Below are positions 46,939 through 57,763 of a stretch of 64,000 bases of DNA, one piece after another. The DNA comes from Oscillospiraceae bacterium (GTDB lineage: Bacteria > Bacillota > Clostridia > Oscillospirales > Acutalibacteraceae), in assembly GCA_022508805.1 (NCBI GenBank), contig JAFLUM010000007.1, forward strand, positions 1 through 64,000, given 5' to 3'. Below the pieces are notes generated by a model, which worked only from the letters and a program-made list of their open reading frames with translations, ran no database searches and was not told where the DNA came from. The position numbers and the translations under genes are program-made. How positions within the stretch are numbered: position 1 is the stretch's first letter; each line of letters begins with the position of its first letter.

Positions 46939-49900
46939 TTACCTTAATCCATATCGGCGTCTGCGGCTGAACAGCCATGCTCCTCCTGCCAATACCAACA
47001 AGATGCCTGTCAGATAGAACGGTGTTCTGCCGACACCGCCCACATTGGGGAACTCTATCAGTGACATCGGATTTTCTACTGTTTCGGTAATTTTCGCCGG
47101 ATCATCGTCCACTGCAACACTTGCACGGTTGAAGATCTCGTAATCGGATTCGCCGATGACGGGTTCTCCTTCAATTCCGCCGTCTTTATAACTCCAAGCG
47201 TCAGAAGCGTTTTCATTGACCTTGACCACCAGAGTTACCATGCCGTTAGAAAACGGAGCGGCATTCTTAATTTTCCATGTAACAGTGTGTAAATCCTCGT
47301 CGTACGTGATCGTAATATCATTTTTATCAACGCTTCCGACCGCGGTCAGTTCGACGCCCTCACAGCTTGCGCTGACAAAATCCACACCCGGGTCAAGCCG
47401 ATCGGTCACGGTGACGGTAGCTTCCGCATTCTTGTAATTTACATAGGAGATCGTATATGTGATCTCGTCTTCAATTTCAACTTTCGGTCCGACAAGGTTG
47501 CCGCTTGTTGCATCCTCTTTCAGATTTCCGTTTCCTTCGCTTACCTCTGTGTCGCCCACGAGGATTTCGGTTTTATGGGGGGCTCCCGTTCCGGTTTCGA
47601 CGATTTCGGTGTAGATCATACGGTGGTCATTTACCTGCACACCGGCTTTGTTCAAAACCTCAAAATCATATTCCGGTGGCGTGCCTTCAGGTGTTTCGTA
47701 ATCATTCCAATACTTGTCGGCATTTTCGTTGATTTTGACCTTGAGCTGCACATAGCCGGAGTCCTGAGCTTCTGCGTTGATCGTCCATGTTACGGTATGA
47801 TCCTCGTAATTATATGTCCATCCGTTCTGCGGATATTCTACACGCTCGTAGGTCTCCCCGTCATCGCCCTTAACCAGCCTGAACACATCTGCCGAAATAA
47901 AGTCCACACCGTCATCGAGCCAGTCTACGACTGTGACAGTTGCCGGCACAAACACCCGATTTTCCATCTCATAGTTTTCCCAATAGATCTCATATGTGAG
48001 TGTGTCGCCGATTTTGGCGTAGCCGTCGTCGCTGTGCTCAAGCTCGGTTTTTTCTGTCTTAGGCACATAGTTGAAATAGTTGACCTCCTCCGCAAAGTAC
48101 GGCGTTGTGTTACCTGATACGGAGTAGGTATATTTGATATTATTGTACTCAAACTTATCAATATCCGTTTCAACTTTGTTTGGACTGTCCCAGCCTTCAT
48201 CCTTCGTGAGGTCTGCAAGATAAGTGTTTACTTCACTTTCGAGATTGCGATTTCTCTTATGCTCGACTCTACGGAACGTGACGCCGTCGGCAATCTGGTC
48301 ATCCGTCAGTGTTTCTGTCACGGTATAGTTCGAACCGGAGTTAATACCGTTGAACAGATAACCTTCACCGTCACGCAGAGAAAACGTTGCCTCGCCTTTA
48401 TCATTAAATGGAATGGACTCCGTCTGATATGCAATCGTACTGCTATAGTACATAGTGATGGCATGACCGATATTGTTGGGCTCTACTTCACCTATGGCGA
48501 AGGGCGCAAAATCTTCGCTTGTGATTCCGCTTTCGGCATAGCTCCATCCGGTATTTTCTGAGCCGTCTTCATTATATCTGGGTACGAGATAAGCCTGAGC
48601 ATATATTGTAGTTCCGCCGCCGAGCATATCTGCAAAGTCGTGATCTACATTCTGATAATCGAAATAAGTAAAGGTGTGCAAGTCGCTATTATCATCCGAT
48701 GATGTACCGTCACCGCCCACATAGATGAAATACTCTTTGCCATTTTCCTTATGGACGGAAACCTGACCGTCGGTACCCATTAAAAAGCCTTTATTATTGG
48801 TGGTCAGTTCAAGAGTCGCGATCAGAGTACGCCAGACACCGTAACCCTCTTCCCATACAGCTTTAATTGCACTGTAGCCCGTTCTGCCCGCCATACTGGG
48901 GATCTTAATGGTATATTCGAACTCCGCTTCATCGGCAGCGTTTCTTTCGTCCTTTATGTTCAACGTTGTTTTTGTGACCAAAAGCAGGGTATTATTGACA
49001 GCAAGTCTGCCGTTGTTGCCCAAGTACAGGTTCATAGTAACCGATCCTGTTGTGGCGGTCCTACTGATGGTGGGCATGTAATAGGTCTGAGCGGTACCTG
49101 TCAAGCTCTCTTTTTCAGAATCTCCTTCTACGGTCTTCTTGATACCTAAGCCGGCGGAAAGGTCGCCTACTCGAAGTCCGCCCTCTATCGCAGCAACATA
49201 ATATTTGCCTTCGCTGCTGACGGGACGCTTACGCACTTTTTCGACGCCTTCTACGTATCCCGCATCGTCTTCGGTTAGCATATACGACTGATAATCCTCT
49301 GTTGTGGGATTATACCAACACAGATACTCGTTTCTCGTACCGCTTACGCCGACACCGAACTCAGAGCCGAGACGCGGCAGCGCATACTGAACAAGACCGT
49401 TTCTGTCGTAATATTCGATCATTACATAATAGTAACCGTCACTGCGGAAACCGCTTCCGTCACTTGTATTGTAGTAACTGTCTTCGACCAATTTGAGCTG
49501 CTTTGTATATTCTTTACCGATCACTTTTCCGTCTTGATCGAGTATATCTTTATACAGCCAGTAGCTGTTATATTCAGCTCTATACTCCATTTTAGAGCCG
49601 TCATTGTCGTTCACATCATCTCTGTAAAACAGCAGACGGGATTTTTCAAATACATAATAGCGGTTCGCATTATTTGCCGTAAAGGACAAATAAGGATCGC
49701 CGAAGGTGAATTCGTCAGTGGCGACATAGTCCTGAAAACCTTTTTTATCGCTGTTGAACCAGTTTGAGTAGAAATAGACCTGACCTGTTTGTTTATCTCT
49801 GTTAACATCCAAATAAGTAGCATCAACCTTGGTCAAATCCACATTACGGTTCTCGGTCAGTATCTCATCGGCGACGCCGACCTCATAGATGACCCTTATC

Positions 49901-52431
49901 GGTGTAGACTGCTTTCTCTTGGTATAGTATTCAGGGGTAAGATTACCGTCACTGTCTACATCTCGATTCGTAAGACCGATGTTTGTAGAGTAGCCGAGGA
50001 ATTTGCCGTCGGGATCAAAAGTGATGGTGGCAACCTGAATCGGCAGAGCAGCCGACGGAATATCGACAACAAAGCTCTGATCACTTCCGGCTGCATCCGA
50101 TTGTGTGCTATCTTCTCTGCGGTAGTTACCGGTGGTTTCTACATAAATATTTATCTCGGACAGCCTAAACCTACCGTCGGTGCTGGTCGCTCCGTAGCTG
50201 GGGTTTATCTGCTCATTCGGCATACTGCCGGGAACAATAGTATAGTACTGACGGGAGTAGTAGTACTCTTCGGGCGGATTACCGCCGGTACCGAATACCT
50301 CTTTTTCGACCTCGACCTCTTTGGTTACCCCGTTTTCTTCGATGGTTTGTTTTTCTGTTACATAATATTTCAAATCACCGGGCTTAACACTATAAAGCGT
50401 TCCGAAAAGCAGGACATACCTGACGTTTTTGACCTCCATATACTTACCGATGGGGTCAACGTATGTCAAAGTATTGCCGTCAAGTCCCGCATCGTTCGGT
50501 CCGTCAACAGGCGTAAAGACTTCAGTCTTGAATTTGTCCATCAGTTCATTAAAGATCGGGTCCAGATCTTTAGGCTCCTCAGCCTGGAAAACCTCCGTCG
50601 GGTATTCGAGCGAGGTTATGTCGTTTGACGACGGGTGTTTCATTGTGTAGGTGCCTGCGGCTTGAAGAGTTACGGTTCCGTTTCTGTTCCCGCTTTTGAC
50701 CTGTGTTAAATATGTGTTCCACCAACCGTTAATAGTAGTGAAATAAGGATATTTACCCGGTTCTTGTATGAAACTGGAAGGGTTCAAAGCAGCAAGAGCC
50801 ACCTGACCGTCGTGAGCGGCATTGATTTGGGCAGTGGTAGGGCTGCTGTTGTTAGCCGCGTCCGGATCATCCATACAGAGACCGATGTTATAAATCAGAG
50901 TCTGATAGTCACTGAAACCGCCGGAGGGAACAGTGTCGTTATTAAAATAGTGTGCCTCAACGAGCTGTTTCTGGTAAGCTGCGGTTGCTGACACTAAAAG
51001 ACCGTTTGCAGCGTCATATCTGGTTATTTCTGATTTTGTTGTCTTGGTACCCGTGCCGTTCCACCAGTTATATCCGTAACCTAGCGAGCCGGTGCTGTTG
51101 GGATTGGGTGCGCCGTCTGTAAGCATAACGATGATGGGCTGACGTCGGATTTTTCTCGTAGTATATTTATCTTGATTTGTATCATAGTCACTGGGCTTTT
51201 TATCCGTCATATTGCCGGCTGAGTCTATATACAACTCAAGCTCAGTATCTGATTCCTGCAATATCTGCATGCCTTCCAGGATACCCCAGTATGTATCCGT
51301 ACCGGCGGATGTATGAATGTAGGGCAAATCCTTACCGTCGTTATCTTTTGTCCAATAAACATGATAATCCGCATTACCGGTAATGCTGTTTTTTCCTATG
51401 TAGCTTTTTCTACCTGCACTTTTCGTTTGGGAAACGGCGTTTATCTCAATGATTTTCCAGTCATCAACAGTTCCCTGACTGTCAATAAAGCGCTGTTTTA
51501 CTGTATTGGACTCCTGTTTATCGTTAATTATTTGCGGAAATCTATCGTCATTATGCTTTACATCGGCGAGCAGATAATCGGCATTATTATCTGTATCCCA
51601 TATAGGGTTGTTCGGTATTATAGTTCCGCTGCTTTCTTTACTTTGCTGAGCACCGGTTCTGACTTTTTTCAAATTGCTGGCTTGTGCAATGGTAAGATAG
51701 CGTTCTTCATCGTTATGAAGACCGGCGCTTTGATTGGGATTTCTGTCTACTGTCGTGGGGTCGTAGCGGTCCAACGGCAGAACAGTAGCAGCGCCGAGAT
51801 TAAAGGTCACCAATGCAACGCGGTTAAAGTCACCGTCCATCAGCTGCCCTATGGCATTGTTAAGGGAGTCAACGGCGTCTTCAAGTCTGGGATTATAGTT
51901 TGTATCATATACGGTTCTTCCGTCAGCTTTATAATGAGTTCTCTGATTATCAGCTTTTGCTTGGATAAACTGTTGTTCGCCCTGGCTGGACATAGAGGCA
52001 GAGGTATCCAAAATGAACACAACATCCAGCGCCTGAATGTTTTTCTTTTGCTGGCTGGAGCCGAGAGCTGAGAACATATGTAAGAAATCGCTTTCGCTGT
52101 ATATGGTAGGATAATCAATACCGTCCGTATCCATATCCAGCGTGATGCCGTCGGTGAACACGGATTTGTCCGCCCACACACGGCCTGCCCTTCGGGAATC
52201 GTCACGCAGATCTATAAGACTGCTGTAAGTGTCAGACGAATCGGTATCCGAGATATGACCTACTGCTCCGGCAGTTTGACCGGACGCACCTTCAGCCGCA
52301 GGATTCGCATTATTTGACGATATTATCGCCACGGCTCCGATAGTTATCATTGACACGCATATGAGCAGCGCAAGTATTATGCTTATAACCTTATTTTTCA
52401 TAGCACGACCTCTTTCTCGATACATATACAA
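46939..52431 (-). CDS. 1830-aa VWA-domain surface protein with repeat domains and FPNVGG-type sorting signal (pilus-tip/adhesin-like)
   Basis: MIDAS DVVFILDTSASMSSQGEQ; repeated TVTVVDWLDDGVDFISA / TVTVTDRLDPGVDFVSA domains; C-term IEFPNVGGVGRTPFYLTGILLVLAGGAWLFSRRRR. Confidence 0.88.
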   Translation of the reverse strand: MYMYRERGRAMKNKVISIILALLICVSMITIGAVAIISSNNANPAAEGASGQTAGAVGHISDTDSSDTYSSLIDLRDDSRRAGRVWADKSVFTDGITLDMDTDGIDYPTIYSESDFLHMFSALGSSQQKKNIQALDVVFILDTSASMSSQGEQQFIQAKADNQRTHYKADGRTVYDTNYNPRLEDAVDSLNNAIGQLMDGDFNRVALVTFNLGAATVLPLDRYDPTTVDRNPNQSAGLHNDEERYLTIAQASNLKKVRTGAQQSKESSGTIIPNNPIWDTDNNADYLLADVKHNDDRFPQIINDKQESNTVKQRFIDSQGTVDDWKIIEINAVSQTKSAGRKSYIGKNSITGNADYHVYWTKDNDGKDLPYIHTSAGTDTYWGILEGMQILQESDTELELYIDSAGNMTDKKPSDYDTNQDKYTTRKIRRQPIIVMLTDGAPNPNSTGSLGYGYNWWNGTGTKTTKSEITRYDAANGLLVSATAAYQKQLVEAHYFNNDTVPSGGFSDYQTLIYNIGLCMDDPDAANNSSPTTAQINAAHDGQVALAALNPSSFIQEPGKYPYFTTINGWWNTYLTQVKSGNRNGTVTLQAAGTYTMKHPSSNDITSLEYPTEVFQAEEPKDLDPIFNELMDKFKTEVFTPVDGPNDAGLDGNTLTYVDPIGKYMEVKNVRYVLLFGTLYSVKPGDLKYYVTEKQTIEENGVTKEVEVEKEVFGTGGNPPEEYYYSRQYYTIVPGSMPNEQINPSYGATSTDGRFRLSEINIYVETTGNYRREDSTQSDAAGSDQSFVVDIPSAALPIQVATITFDPDGKFLGYSTNIGLTNRDVDSDGNLTPEYYTKRKQSTPIRVIYEVGVADEILTENRNVDLTKVDATYLDVNRDKQTGQVYFYSNWFNSDKKGFQDYVATDEFTFGDPYLSFTANNANRYYVFEKSRLLFYRDDVNDNDGSKMEYRAEYNSYWLYKDILDQDGKVIGKEYTKQLKLVEDSYYNTSDGSGFRSDGYYYVMIEYYDRNGLVQYALPRLGSEFGVGVSGTRNEYLCWYNPTTEDYQSYMLTEDDAGYVEGVEKVRKRPVSSEGKYYVAAIEGGLRVGDLSAGLGIKKTVEGDSEKESLTGTAQTYYMPTISRTATTGSVTMNLYLGNNGRLAVNNTLLLVTKTTLNIKDERNAADEAEFEYTIKIPSMAGRTGYSAIKAVWEEGYGVWRTLIATLELTTNNKGFLMGTDGQVSVHKENGKEYFIYVGGDGTSSDDNSDLHTFTYFDYQNVDHDFADMLGGGTTIYAQAYLVPRYNEDGSENTGWSYAESGITSEDFAPFAIGEVEPNNIGHAITMYYSSTIAYQTESIPFNDKGEATFSLRDGEGYLFNGINSGSNYTVTETLTDDQIADGVTFRRVEHKRNRNLESEVNTYLADLTKDEGWDSPNKVETDIDKFEYNNIKYTYSVSGNTTPYFAEEVNYFNYVPKTEKTELEHSDDGYAKIGDTLTYEIYWENYEMENRVFVPATVTVVDWLDDGVDFISADVFRLVKGDDGETYERVEYPQNGWTYNYEDHTVTWTINAEAQDSGYVQLKVKINENADKYWNDYETPEGTPPEYDFEVLNKAGVQVNDHRMIYTEIVETGTGAPHKTEILVGDTEVSEGNGNLKEDATSGNLVGPKVEIEDEITYTISYVNYKNAEATVTVTDRLDPGVDFVSASCEGVELTAVGSVDKNDITITYDEDLHTVTWKIKNAAPFSNGMVTLVVKVNENASDAWSYKDGGIEGEPVIGESDYEIFNRASVAVDDDPAKITETVENPMSLIEFPNVGGVGRTPFYLTGILLVLAGGAWLFSRRRRYGLR

Positions 52432-52599
52432 ACTGATTTTCGAAATACAGACAGTTAACTGTCTTGTACCCGAACGGCTTTTATGTAAAACATTCTACTC
52501 CTATCCAATATAAATAGTCTATTGTATTATATCATTACTCATCAAGAAAATCAATGCTTTTTAAGTCAAATTAGCAAATTTTTTTGCAACTCGCTAATT

Positions 52600-52917
52600 G
52601 AAAAAATATATAACTACTGTTCAGAAATATAAGAAGCCCACGATAGCTTTCATAAATTTTATGAAAACTTTTAGAATATTTCCGTTTATAAAAACGCCGT
52701 GTGTCTTTGCATTATGCAAATTGGAGAACTTTCAACGCACTTGTCTGACACATTCAAAGAAGAGCATAGCAATATACCGTGGAAACAGATACGCGGAATG
52801 CGCAATGTTGTAGCACACGAATACGGAGCAACAGATACAATGGTTGTATGGGAAACCGTAACCGAAGATATTTCTGAAATTGAACAATTTTGCCGAAATA
52901 TTTTAGGCGAGAGATAA
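52600..52917 (+). pseudogene. HepT-like (DUF86/HEPN) remnant
   Basis: MQIGELSTHLSDTFKEEHSNIPWKQIRGMRNVVAHEYGATDTMVVWETVTEDI matches HepT C-terminal half; upstream in-frame TAG (52672-52674) in EAHDSFHKFYENF*NISVYKNAVCLCIMQIGEL; no MNT partner. Confidence 0.75.
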
Positions 52918-52933
52918 AATCAAGAGAATGTCT

Positions 52934-52972
52934 AAAAAGCCCTGAAACAGCACGGTTTCAAGGCTTTTTTCT
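52934..52972. terminator. Terminator (copy of recurring hairpin family)
   Basis: AAAAAGCCCTGAAACagcacgGTTTCAAGGCTTTTTT. Confidence 0.75.
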
Positions 52973-52985
52973 ATATGCTTATTTA

Positions 52986-55900
52986 TCATTCCTCTTTTTC
53001 GAGAAAATCGTATAATTTATTCAATGCTCCGCGCTGTGGGAGAGTTTGTGAGGCATTTGCGGCAAAAATGATAATATCGGGATCGTTGGGCAGTTTCAGG
53101 GTTCTTGAGGCGGGAACATCGACTCTGAACATCCATAACTGCCTGGCAACGTCATTTGCCCCTTCAATATGGGTGTGAGTAATTTCGTAAGCCAGCGTGC
53201 ACTCCTTTACATAGCCCTTTTCTTTCATACCGTACAGATCCCACGCTCCGATAGCTTCAAAGCAATCGGGGACAAATACGGCGGTTTTTCCGTTACCCTC
53301 AAACACACAGTTTTTGTCGCCGCCCCTGCTTGTAATAAGCAACGAGACGGATTTTGTGCCTTCGGGCAACGGGATCGTCTGTCCCCTGCAAGAAAGTGCG
53401 TTCGATTTCTCGCTTGACAGTTCGAATGCAGTATCTTTACAATAGACTTTTTTCGGGAAAAGCTCGCCGGGAATAGTGTGACCTGCGAGAATACCGCTCT
53501 TTTTGTGTTCAAAGGATGATGTCACGTTTTCATTAAAGGGTATCTTTACGGGTGTCGCTGATGCGGGGATTTTCTTCCCGTCAAATGGCTTTAACGTCAA
53601 CGCAAAGCTTTTTGGCGCATAGGGCATAATGTCAAAAACCAGTTCCCCGTTTTCCACTTTAGCATCTTTGACATATTCCTCTGTGGCAAGTATCTCCTGA
53701 GCAGAAAGAACTCCGTCACCGATTTTAAGACGGACATTTTTGTGTTCTTTTCCCTGAAGTTCGGCAAAGCGGACTACCGTTCTGTCGCCGTTTTGCTCCT
53801 TTTTGATAGCCTTTATCATTACGCCGTTTTCGTTGAGACTTGCAAACGTGAAGCTTGACGGGAGCGGTCCTTTATTGCCCTGCAGGGCTTCGAAAACGCA
53901 AAGAGGACGGGAAAACAATGCTCCGTGATGCTGAGTTTCGGTAAGCTGCTCCCCCGAATGAGAGAAAATTCCGAAGGCATAGCGGTTTTTGCCCAGATCC
54001 AAAAGATGCTGCTTGCTGTCGGGTCTGTACCAAAATTCGGGAGTGTGAATACCTGTAAGTCTGAGAGTATCGGCAGTAGGATGATCCCAACCGTATTTAC
54101 ATTCGCTGAATACGGATACGCCGAATTCCTCCGAGCTTATATCCGCCCAATTTTGCGCGGGAACTTCATAGAGATTAGGCGTGTTGACTCCTCTTTTTAT
54201 AACGCCGACTCCAAGGTCATAAGACGCTTGTTCATTGGAAACCGTAAAGGAAAAGGGAGTTTTCAACAGACTACGCTTACAATTCCATTCGATTTCATTT
54301 TCAATTCTGACCGTTTCACTGCTTTCGCCCAGAATGATTCTCTGCGTAAATACAGATTCTTTGTATCGGCGGACTGTCTTGATAACTGCTCTTGCCGAAC
54401 CGCTTTCCTCAATATAGATTTTGGGGGCGGATGCTTTGCCCACAGGAGGCGCTGACACCTCTTTATAGTCCAGCTCCCACGCGGGGAAGATAAAGTGACC
54501 GTTATATTTATGAACATCCATACTTATGGGTGCACTCAAAAGCTCTTTGTTTAAGTTTTTATCAAAAATCGAGGCGATATCGCCGTTACCGTTAAGTTTA
54601 ATTTTATATTTTCGGTTTTCCAGCGTTTTTTCGCTGACGAAAAGTCCCGTTTCTTCTCTATAGGGCTCTGAGGCGGGAGTGACGGTATATACAGAGAGTG
54701 AATTGCCCTGCACGTTGGCAGTAAAAATCACTTTTCCGTTAGAATATTGGGACGGCACTTCATTTCCGTTTTCATCTTGAACCTTAACACATTTTGTGCC
54801 TTTTGGAAGGTCAACATTGCACTCTGCAAAGTCTAAAACAGGCATATCTACCGTGTTGCTGACGACTACCGCAATGCCTTGTGCCTCGGGGACAGTCATC
54901 ATAGATGCAACGGATGAAACGGCGTTTTCATACTCCCCCGCAAACTGATTTAAGGACAGCATATAATCGTTCCAGCTTCTTTTATACGCTCTTTGCACGG
55001 AGGTTCCCGTAATATCATCGTGGAACTGATGGGCAATCACCCTTTTCCACGATGTATCAAGTACCTCGGCAGGATATCTGCCCGCGCCGAGCCACGCGGC
55101 GGCTGAACAGGTACGCTCTGCGGCATCGGCAAGCTGCTCGTTTCTTTTATTCCAGCGTTTGCCGACGGTTCTCGAGGTATAACAGCCTGCACCGTGATTT
55201 GTGAGCACAAGCTCGTTATTCCATAGGGGCAGCTTTGCTTTCGCCTCATCGGAGAGCTTATTCATTTCTCTGAAAACATGATCGGCAGAGCTTATTTCCA
55301 CATCGACCGATTCCGCATTGTTGCGGCGTTTTTCACGGACAACCGTTTCAACCGATCTATCCGTGGGAGAACCGCCGATATCCCCCGTGCCATGCAGGAC
55401 CAAGGTCATCGGAAGGCCGTATTTTTCTATATTATTATTAAGCTTACGGTTGACCTTTTTATTCTTTCGAACCCTTGACAGAGTATTATTGTATTTAAGC
55501 GAATTGAGGGAAGCGAAAACCTCCGAACCGTCAACACCCTTCCATATTCCTAAGTCAAAGGGAATGCCGTAAGCCGAGCTCCAAGTCAGCTTTTGCGTAG
55601 TAAAGCCGATAAGCCCTGAATGCTTCATTACGGACGGCAGAGCATATCCGAATCCAAAGCAGTCAGGCAAATAAATATCAACGCTTTTTTTGCCGAATTT
55701 TTTATTGAAATAGTCCGTTCCGTAAAGAATATTGCGGAACAGTGCCTCAGGTGACGGAACATTGACGTCGCCGTTTTCATAGGCACTGCCTGTGACAAAC
55801 CACTTGCCCTCAGCAATATACTTTTTCAGCTTTTCAAAGTGTGACGGATAATATTCTTCCATCAGCTCATAACGGCGGCTGCCCTCAAAGCTGAAAATAT

Positions 55901-56045
55901 AATCGGGGTATTTTTCGAACAGGCGGAAATTTTTTTCAAGCGTAGCCTTTATGTACTTGTCTACCGTCGTTTCAAAGTCCCAGTTCCACACTGTGTCAAG
56001 ATGCGCTGTTGCCACGGTGTGGATGGCAGGTTTTTTCTCAGTCAT
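52986..56045 (-). CDS. Glycoside hydrolase family 38 alpha-mannosidase-like protein
   Basis: HTVATAHLDTVWNWDFETT, YLPDCFGFGYALPSVMKHSGL, GTGDIGGSPTDRS, WKRVIAHQFHDDITGTSV. Confidence 0.9.
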   Translation of the reverse strand: MTEKKPAIHTVATAHLDTVWNWDFETTVDKYIKATLEKNFRLFEKYPDYIFSFEGSRRYELMEEYYPSHFEKLKKYIAEGKWFVTGSAYENGDVNVPSPEALFRNILYGTDYFNKKFGKKSVDIYLPDCFGFGYALPSVMKHSGLIGFTTQKLTWSSAYGIPFDLGIWKGVDGSEVFASLNSLKYNNTLSRVRKNKKVNRKLNNNIEKYGLPMTLVLHGTGDIGGSPTDRSVETVVREKRRNNAESVDVEISSADHVFREMNKLSDEAKAKLPLWNNELVLTNHGAGCYTSRTVGKRWNKRNEQLADAAERTCSAAAWLGAGRYPAEVLDTSWKRVIAHQFHDDITGTSVQRAYKRSWNDYMLSLNQFAGEYENAVSSVASMMTVPEAQGIAVVVSNTVDMPVLDFAECNVDLPKGTKCVKVQDENGNEVPSQYSNGKVIFTANVQGNSLSVYTVTPASEPYREETGLFVSEKTLENRKYKIKLNGNGDIASIFDKNLNKELLSAPISMDVHKYNGHFIFPAWELDYKEVSAPPVGKASAPKIYIEESGSARAVIKTVRRYKESVFTQRIILGESSETVRIENEIEWNCKRSLLKTPFSFTVSNEQASYDLGVGVIKRGVNTPNLYEVPAQNWADISSEEFGVSVFSECKYGWDHPTADTLRLTGIHTPEFWYRPDSKQHLLDLGKNRYAFGIFSHSGEQLTETQHHGALFSRPLCVFEALQGNKGPLPSSFTFASLNENGVMIKAIKKEQNGDRTVVRFAELQGKEHKNVRLKIGDGVLSAQEILATEEYVKDAKVENGELVFDIMPYAPKSFALTLKPFDGKKIPASATPVKIPFNENVTSSFEHKKSGILAGHTIPGELFPKKVYCKDTAFELSSEKSNALSCRGQTIPLPEGTKSVSLLITSRGGDKNCVFEGNGKTAVFVPDCFEAIGAWDLYGMKEKGYVKECTLAYEITHTHIEGANDVARQLWMFRVDVPASRTLKLPNDPDIIIFAANASQTLPQRGALNKLYDFLEKEE

Positions 56046-56057
56046 TTTATCGCCGCC

Positions 56058-57623
56058 TCACTGTGCCTTAGATGCATCGATCTCTTTGCGTTTTTCCTCG
56101 TTCGCCGCACGCATTTCCTTAAGCTCGTTATCGCCGATCTCGTATCCGAACATCGGAATAGCCTGTAAAACACAGCCCACAGCGGGAACTATGGTTATAA
56201 GCACAAACATCATAACAGTGATCTTCGGATAAGTTGCCGCAAAATTGAGTGCATAAGTGCTGCCTGCGTTGGTAGCTGTCGCAATTTCTGCGCTTAAGTG
56301 ATTTATCGTTTCGGTATAGTTAACGGTTCCTAAGAATACGTTGGAAATGAGAATCGCAATGCCCGACGAGAGCTTTGCTAAAAATGTGATACCCGAGGCG
56401 AAAAGACCGTCCTTGCGCTCACCGTAACGGTACTCGAGATAATCTATGCTGTCGGCTGACATAACGGGCTGGAGAGCTGTGGTAAAGCCCGATAAAATGC
56501 CGAAGCAACCAAGCATTATGAGCATGACAGCCATCATAGGAGCCGAATGGAGATTATCAAGATTTTTGTAGCACAAGAGGAACATCAACGCAACAGGAAC
56601 GGCAGAAAGTAAGCTTGTAAATATATAAAGCTTCTTCTTTGTAAATTTTACTCCGAGACGTGGAGTGAGTGAATAGGACACAAATGTACCGATAAGATAC
56701 GGTGCACCGAGGATGATGACCCATATTCCTTCGTAACCGTCGCCGAGCACCCATTTGCAGAAATACATACCGGCAGTGAGCAAAAGTGTCTTTGTACAGC
56801 CGAGAATTCCCGAAATCATCACGCGCAGATACGGTTTATTTTTAAGTATGAGCTTGAAGCTGCCCTTAAAGGTGACGGGATCGGAATCGTATGTGTTAAC
56901 GCGCTCTCTGACGTTGGGGAAAATTCTGCTGAAAAGCAAAGCTCCGACGATGCAGATAAGCAGAGTCGTAAGGAGATAGCCTTGCTCCTGCGAAAAATAG
57001 CCGTCATAATTGATAAGACCCACATTGGGAAATATTCCCAAATCAATTTTTCCCAAAGCATTTTTGATGGGAGCGTATATGGCGGTGACGATAGCGCCGA
57101 AGCCACCTATGAAACGGGCTGATGAGATAAGCTTTGTTCTGCGGGCTTCATCGGGAACCATTCGTGACGGCAGGCTCCAAAGGGGTATATCACCCAGCGT
57201 GTAAAAGGGCGACCACAGGAAATACATTACAACGAGATATGCTATTCGGGCTCCCATAGGCCAGCTTGACAGCGGGATAAACAACAGCGTCGTAACGATT
57301 GCGATGGGATAAGGTATGAATCTTAACCACGGACGGCTTTTGCCGTATTTCGACTTTGTTTTTTCCACTATAACGCCCGCGATCGGGTCGTTTATAGCGT
57401 CCCATACACGGGCAACGGTGAATATGAGACCTACTACGGCAATATCGACCATTGCCACGTCGGTATAATAGAGCGAGAGCGCCGCACCGATAATGTTGTA
57501 GATCATAGTCTGCCCCATCATACCCACAAGATAGCTTGCGGATTCTCTTCTCGAAAAATCCCCCAGTTCTCTGTCGGCTCTGCGAAGCTTTTTGCCGTTT
57601 GTGCCCCTATTTTCGGTTTTCAT
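56058..57623 (-). CDS. GPH-type (glycoside-pentoside-hexuronide) MFS transporter
   Basis: 12 TM pattern; DAINDPIAGVIVEKTKSKYGKSRPWLRFIPYPIAI; next to GH38; likely start at 57623. Confidence 0.9.
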   Translation of the reverse strand: MKTENRGTNGKKLRRADRELGDFSRRESASYLVGMMGQTMIYNIIGAALSLYYTDVAMVDIAVVGLIFTVARVWDAINDPIAGVIVEKTKSKYGKSRPWLRFIPYPIAIVTTLLFIPLSSWPMGARIAYLVVMYFLWSPFYTLGDIPLWSLPSRMVPDEARRTKLISSARFIGGFGAIVTAIYAPIKNALGKIDLGIFPNVGLINYDGYFSQEQGYLLTTLLICIVGALLFSRIFPNVRERVNTYDSDPVTFKGSFKLILKNKPYLRVMISGILGCTKTLLLTAGMYFCKWVLGDGYEGIWVIILGAPYLIGTFVSYSLTPRLGVKFTKKKLYIFTSLLSAVPVALMFLLCYKNLDNLHSAPMMAVMLIMLGCFGILSGFTTALQPVMSADSIDYLEYRYGERKDGLFASGITFLAKLSSGIAILISNVFLGTVNYTETINHLSAEIATATNAGSTYALNFAATYPKITVMMFVLITIVPAVGCVLQAIPMFGYEIGDNELKEMRAANEEKRKEIDASKAQ

Positions 57624-57763
57624 AGCTGAAAATCCTCCCCAATCAATATACAAAAATCCTTGAATTTATCATATATTATCTATGACTTTTTTGCAACAGT
57701 TTATTGAAAATATAAATGAAATTGTATAAAATATATTTAAATCATTATACGGAGAATAAAGAT

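Noticed and set aside
49789-50628. 279-aa + strand ORF
   Set aside because: Antisense to the 1830-aa VWA surface protein, whose frame shows clear domain motifs.
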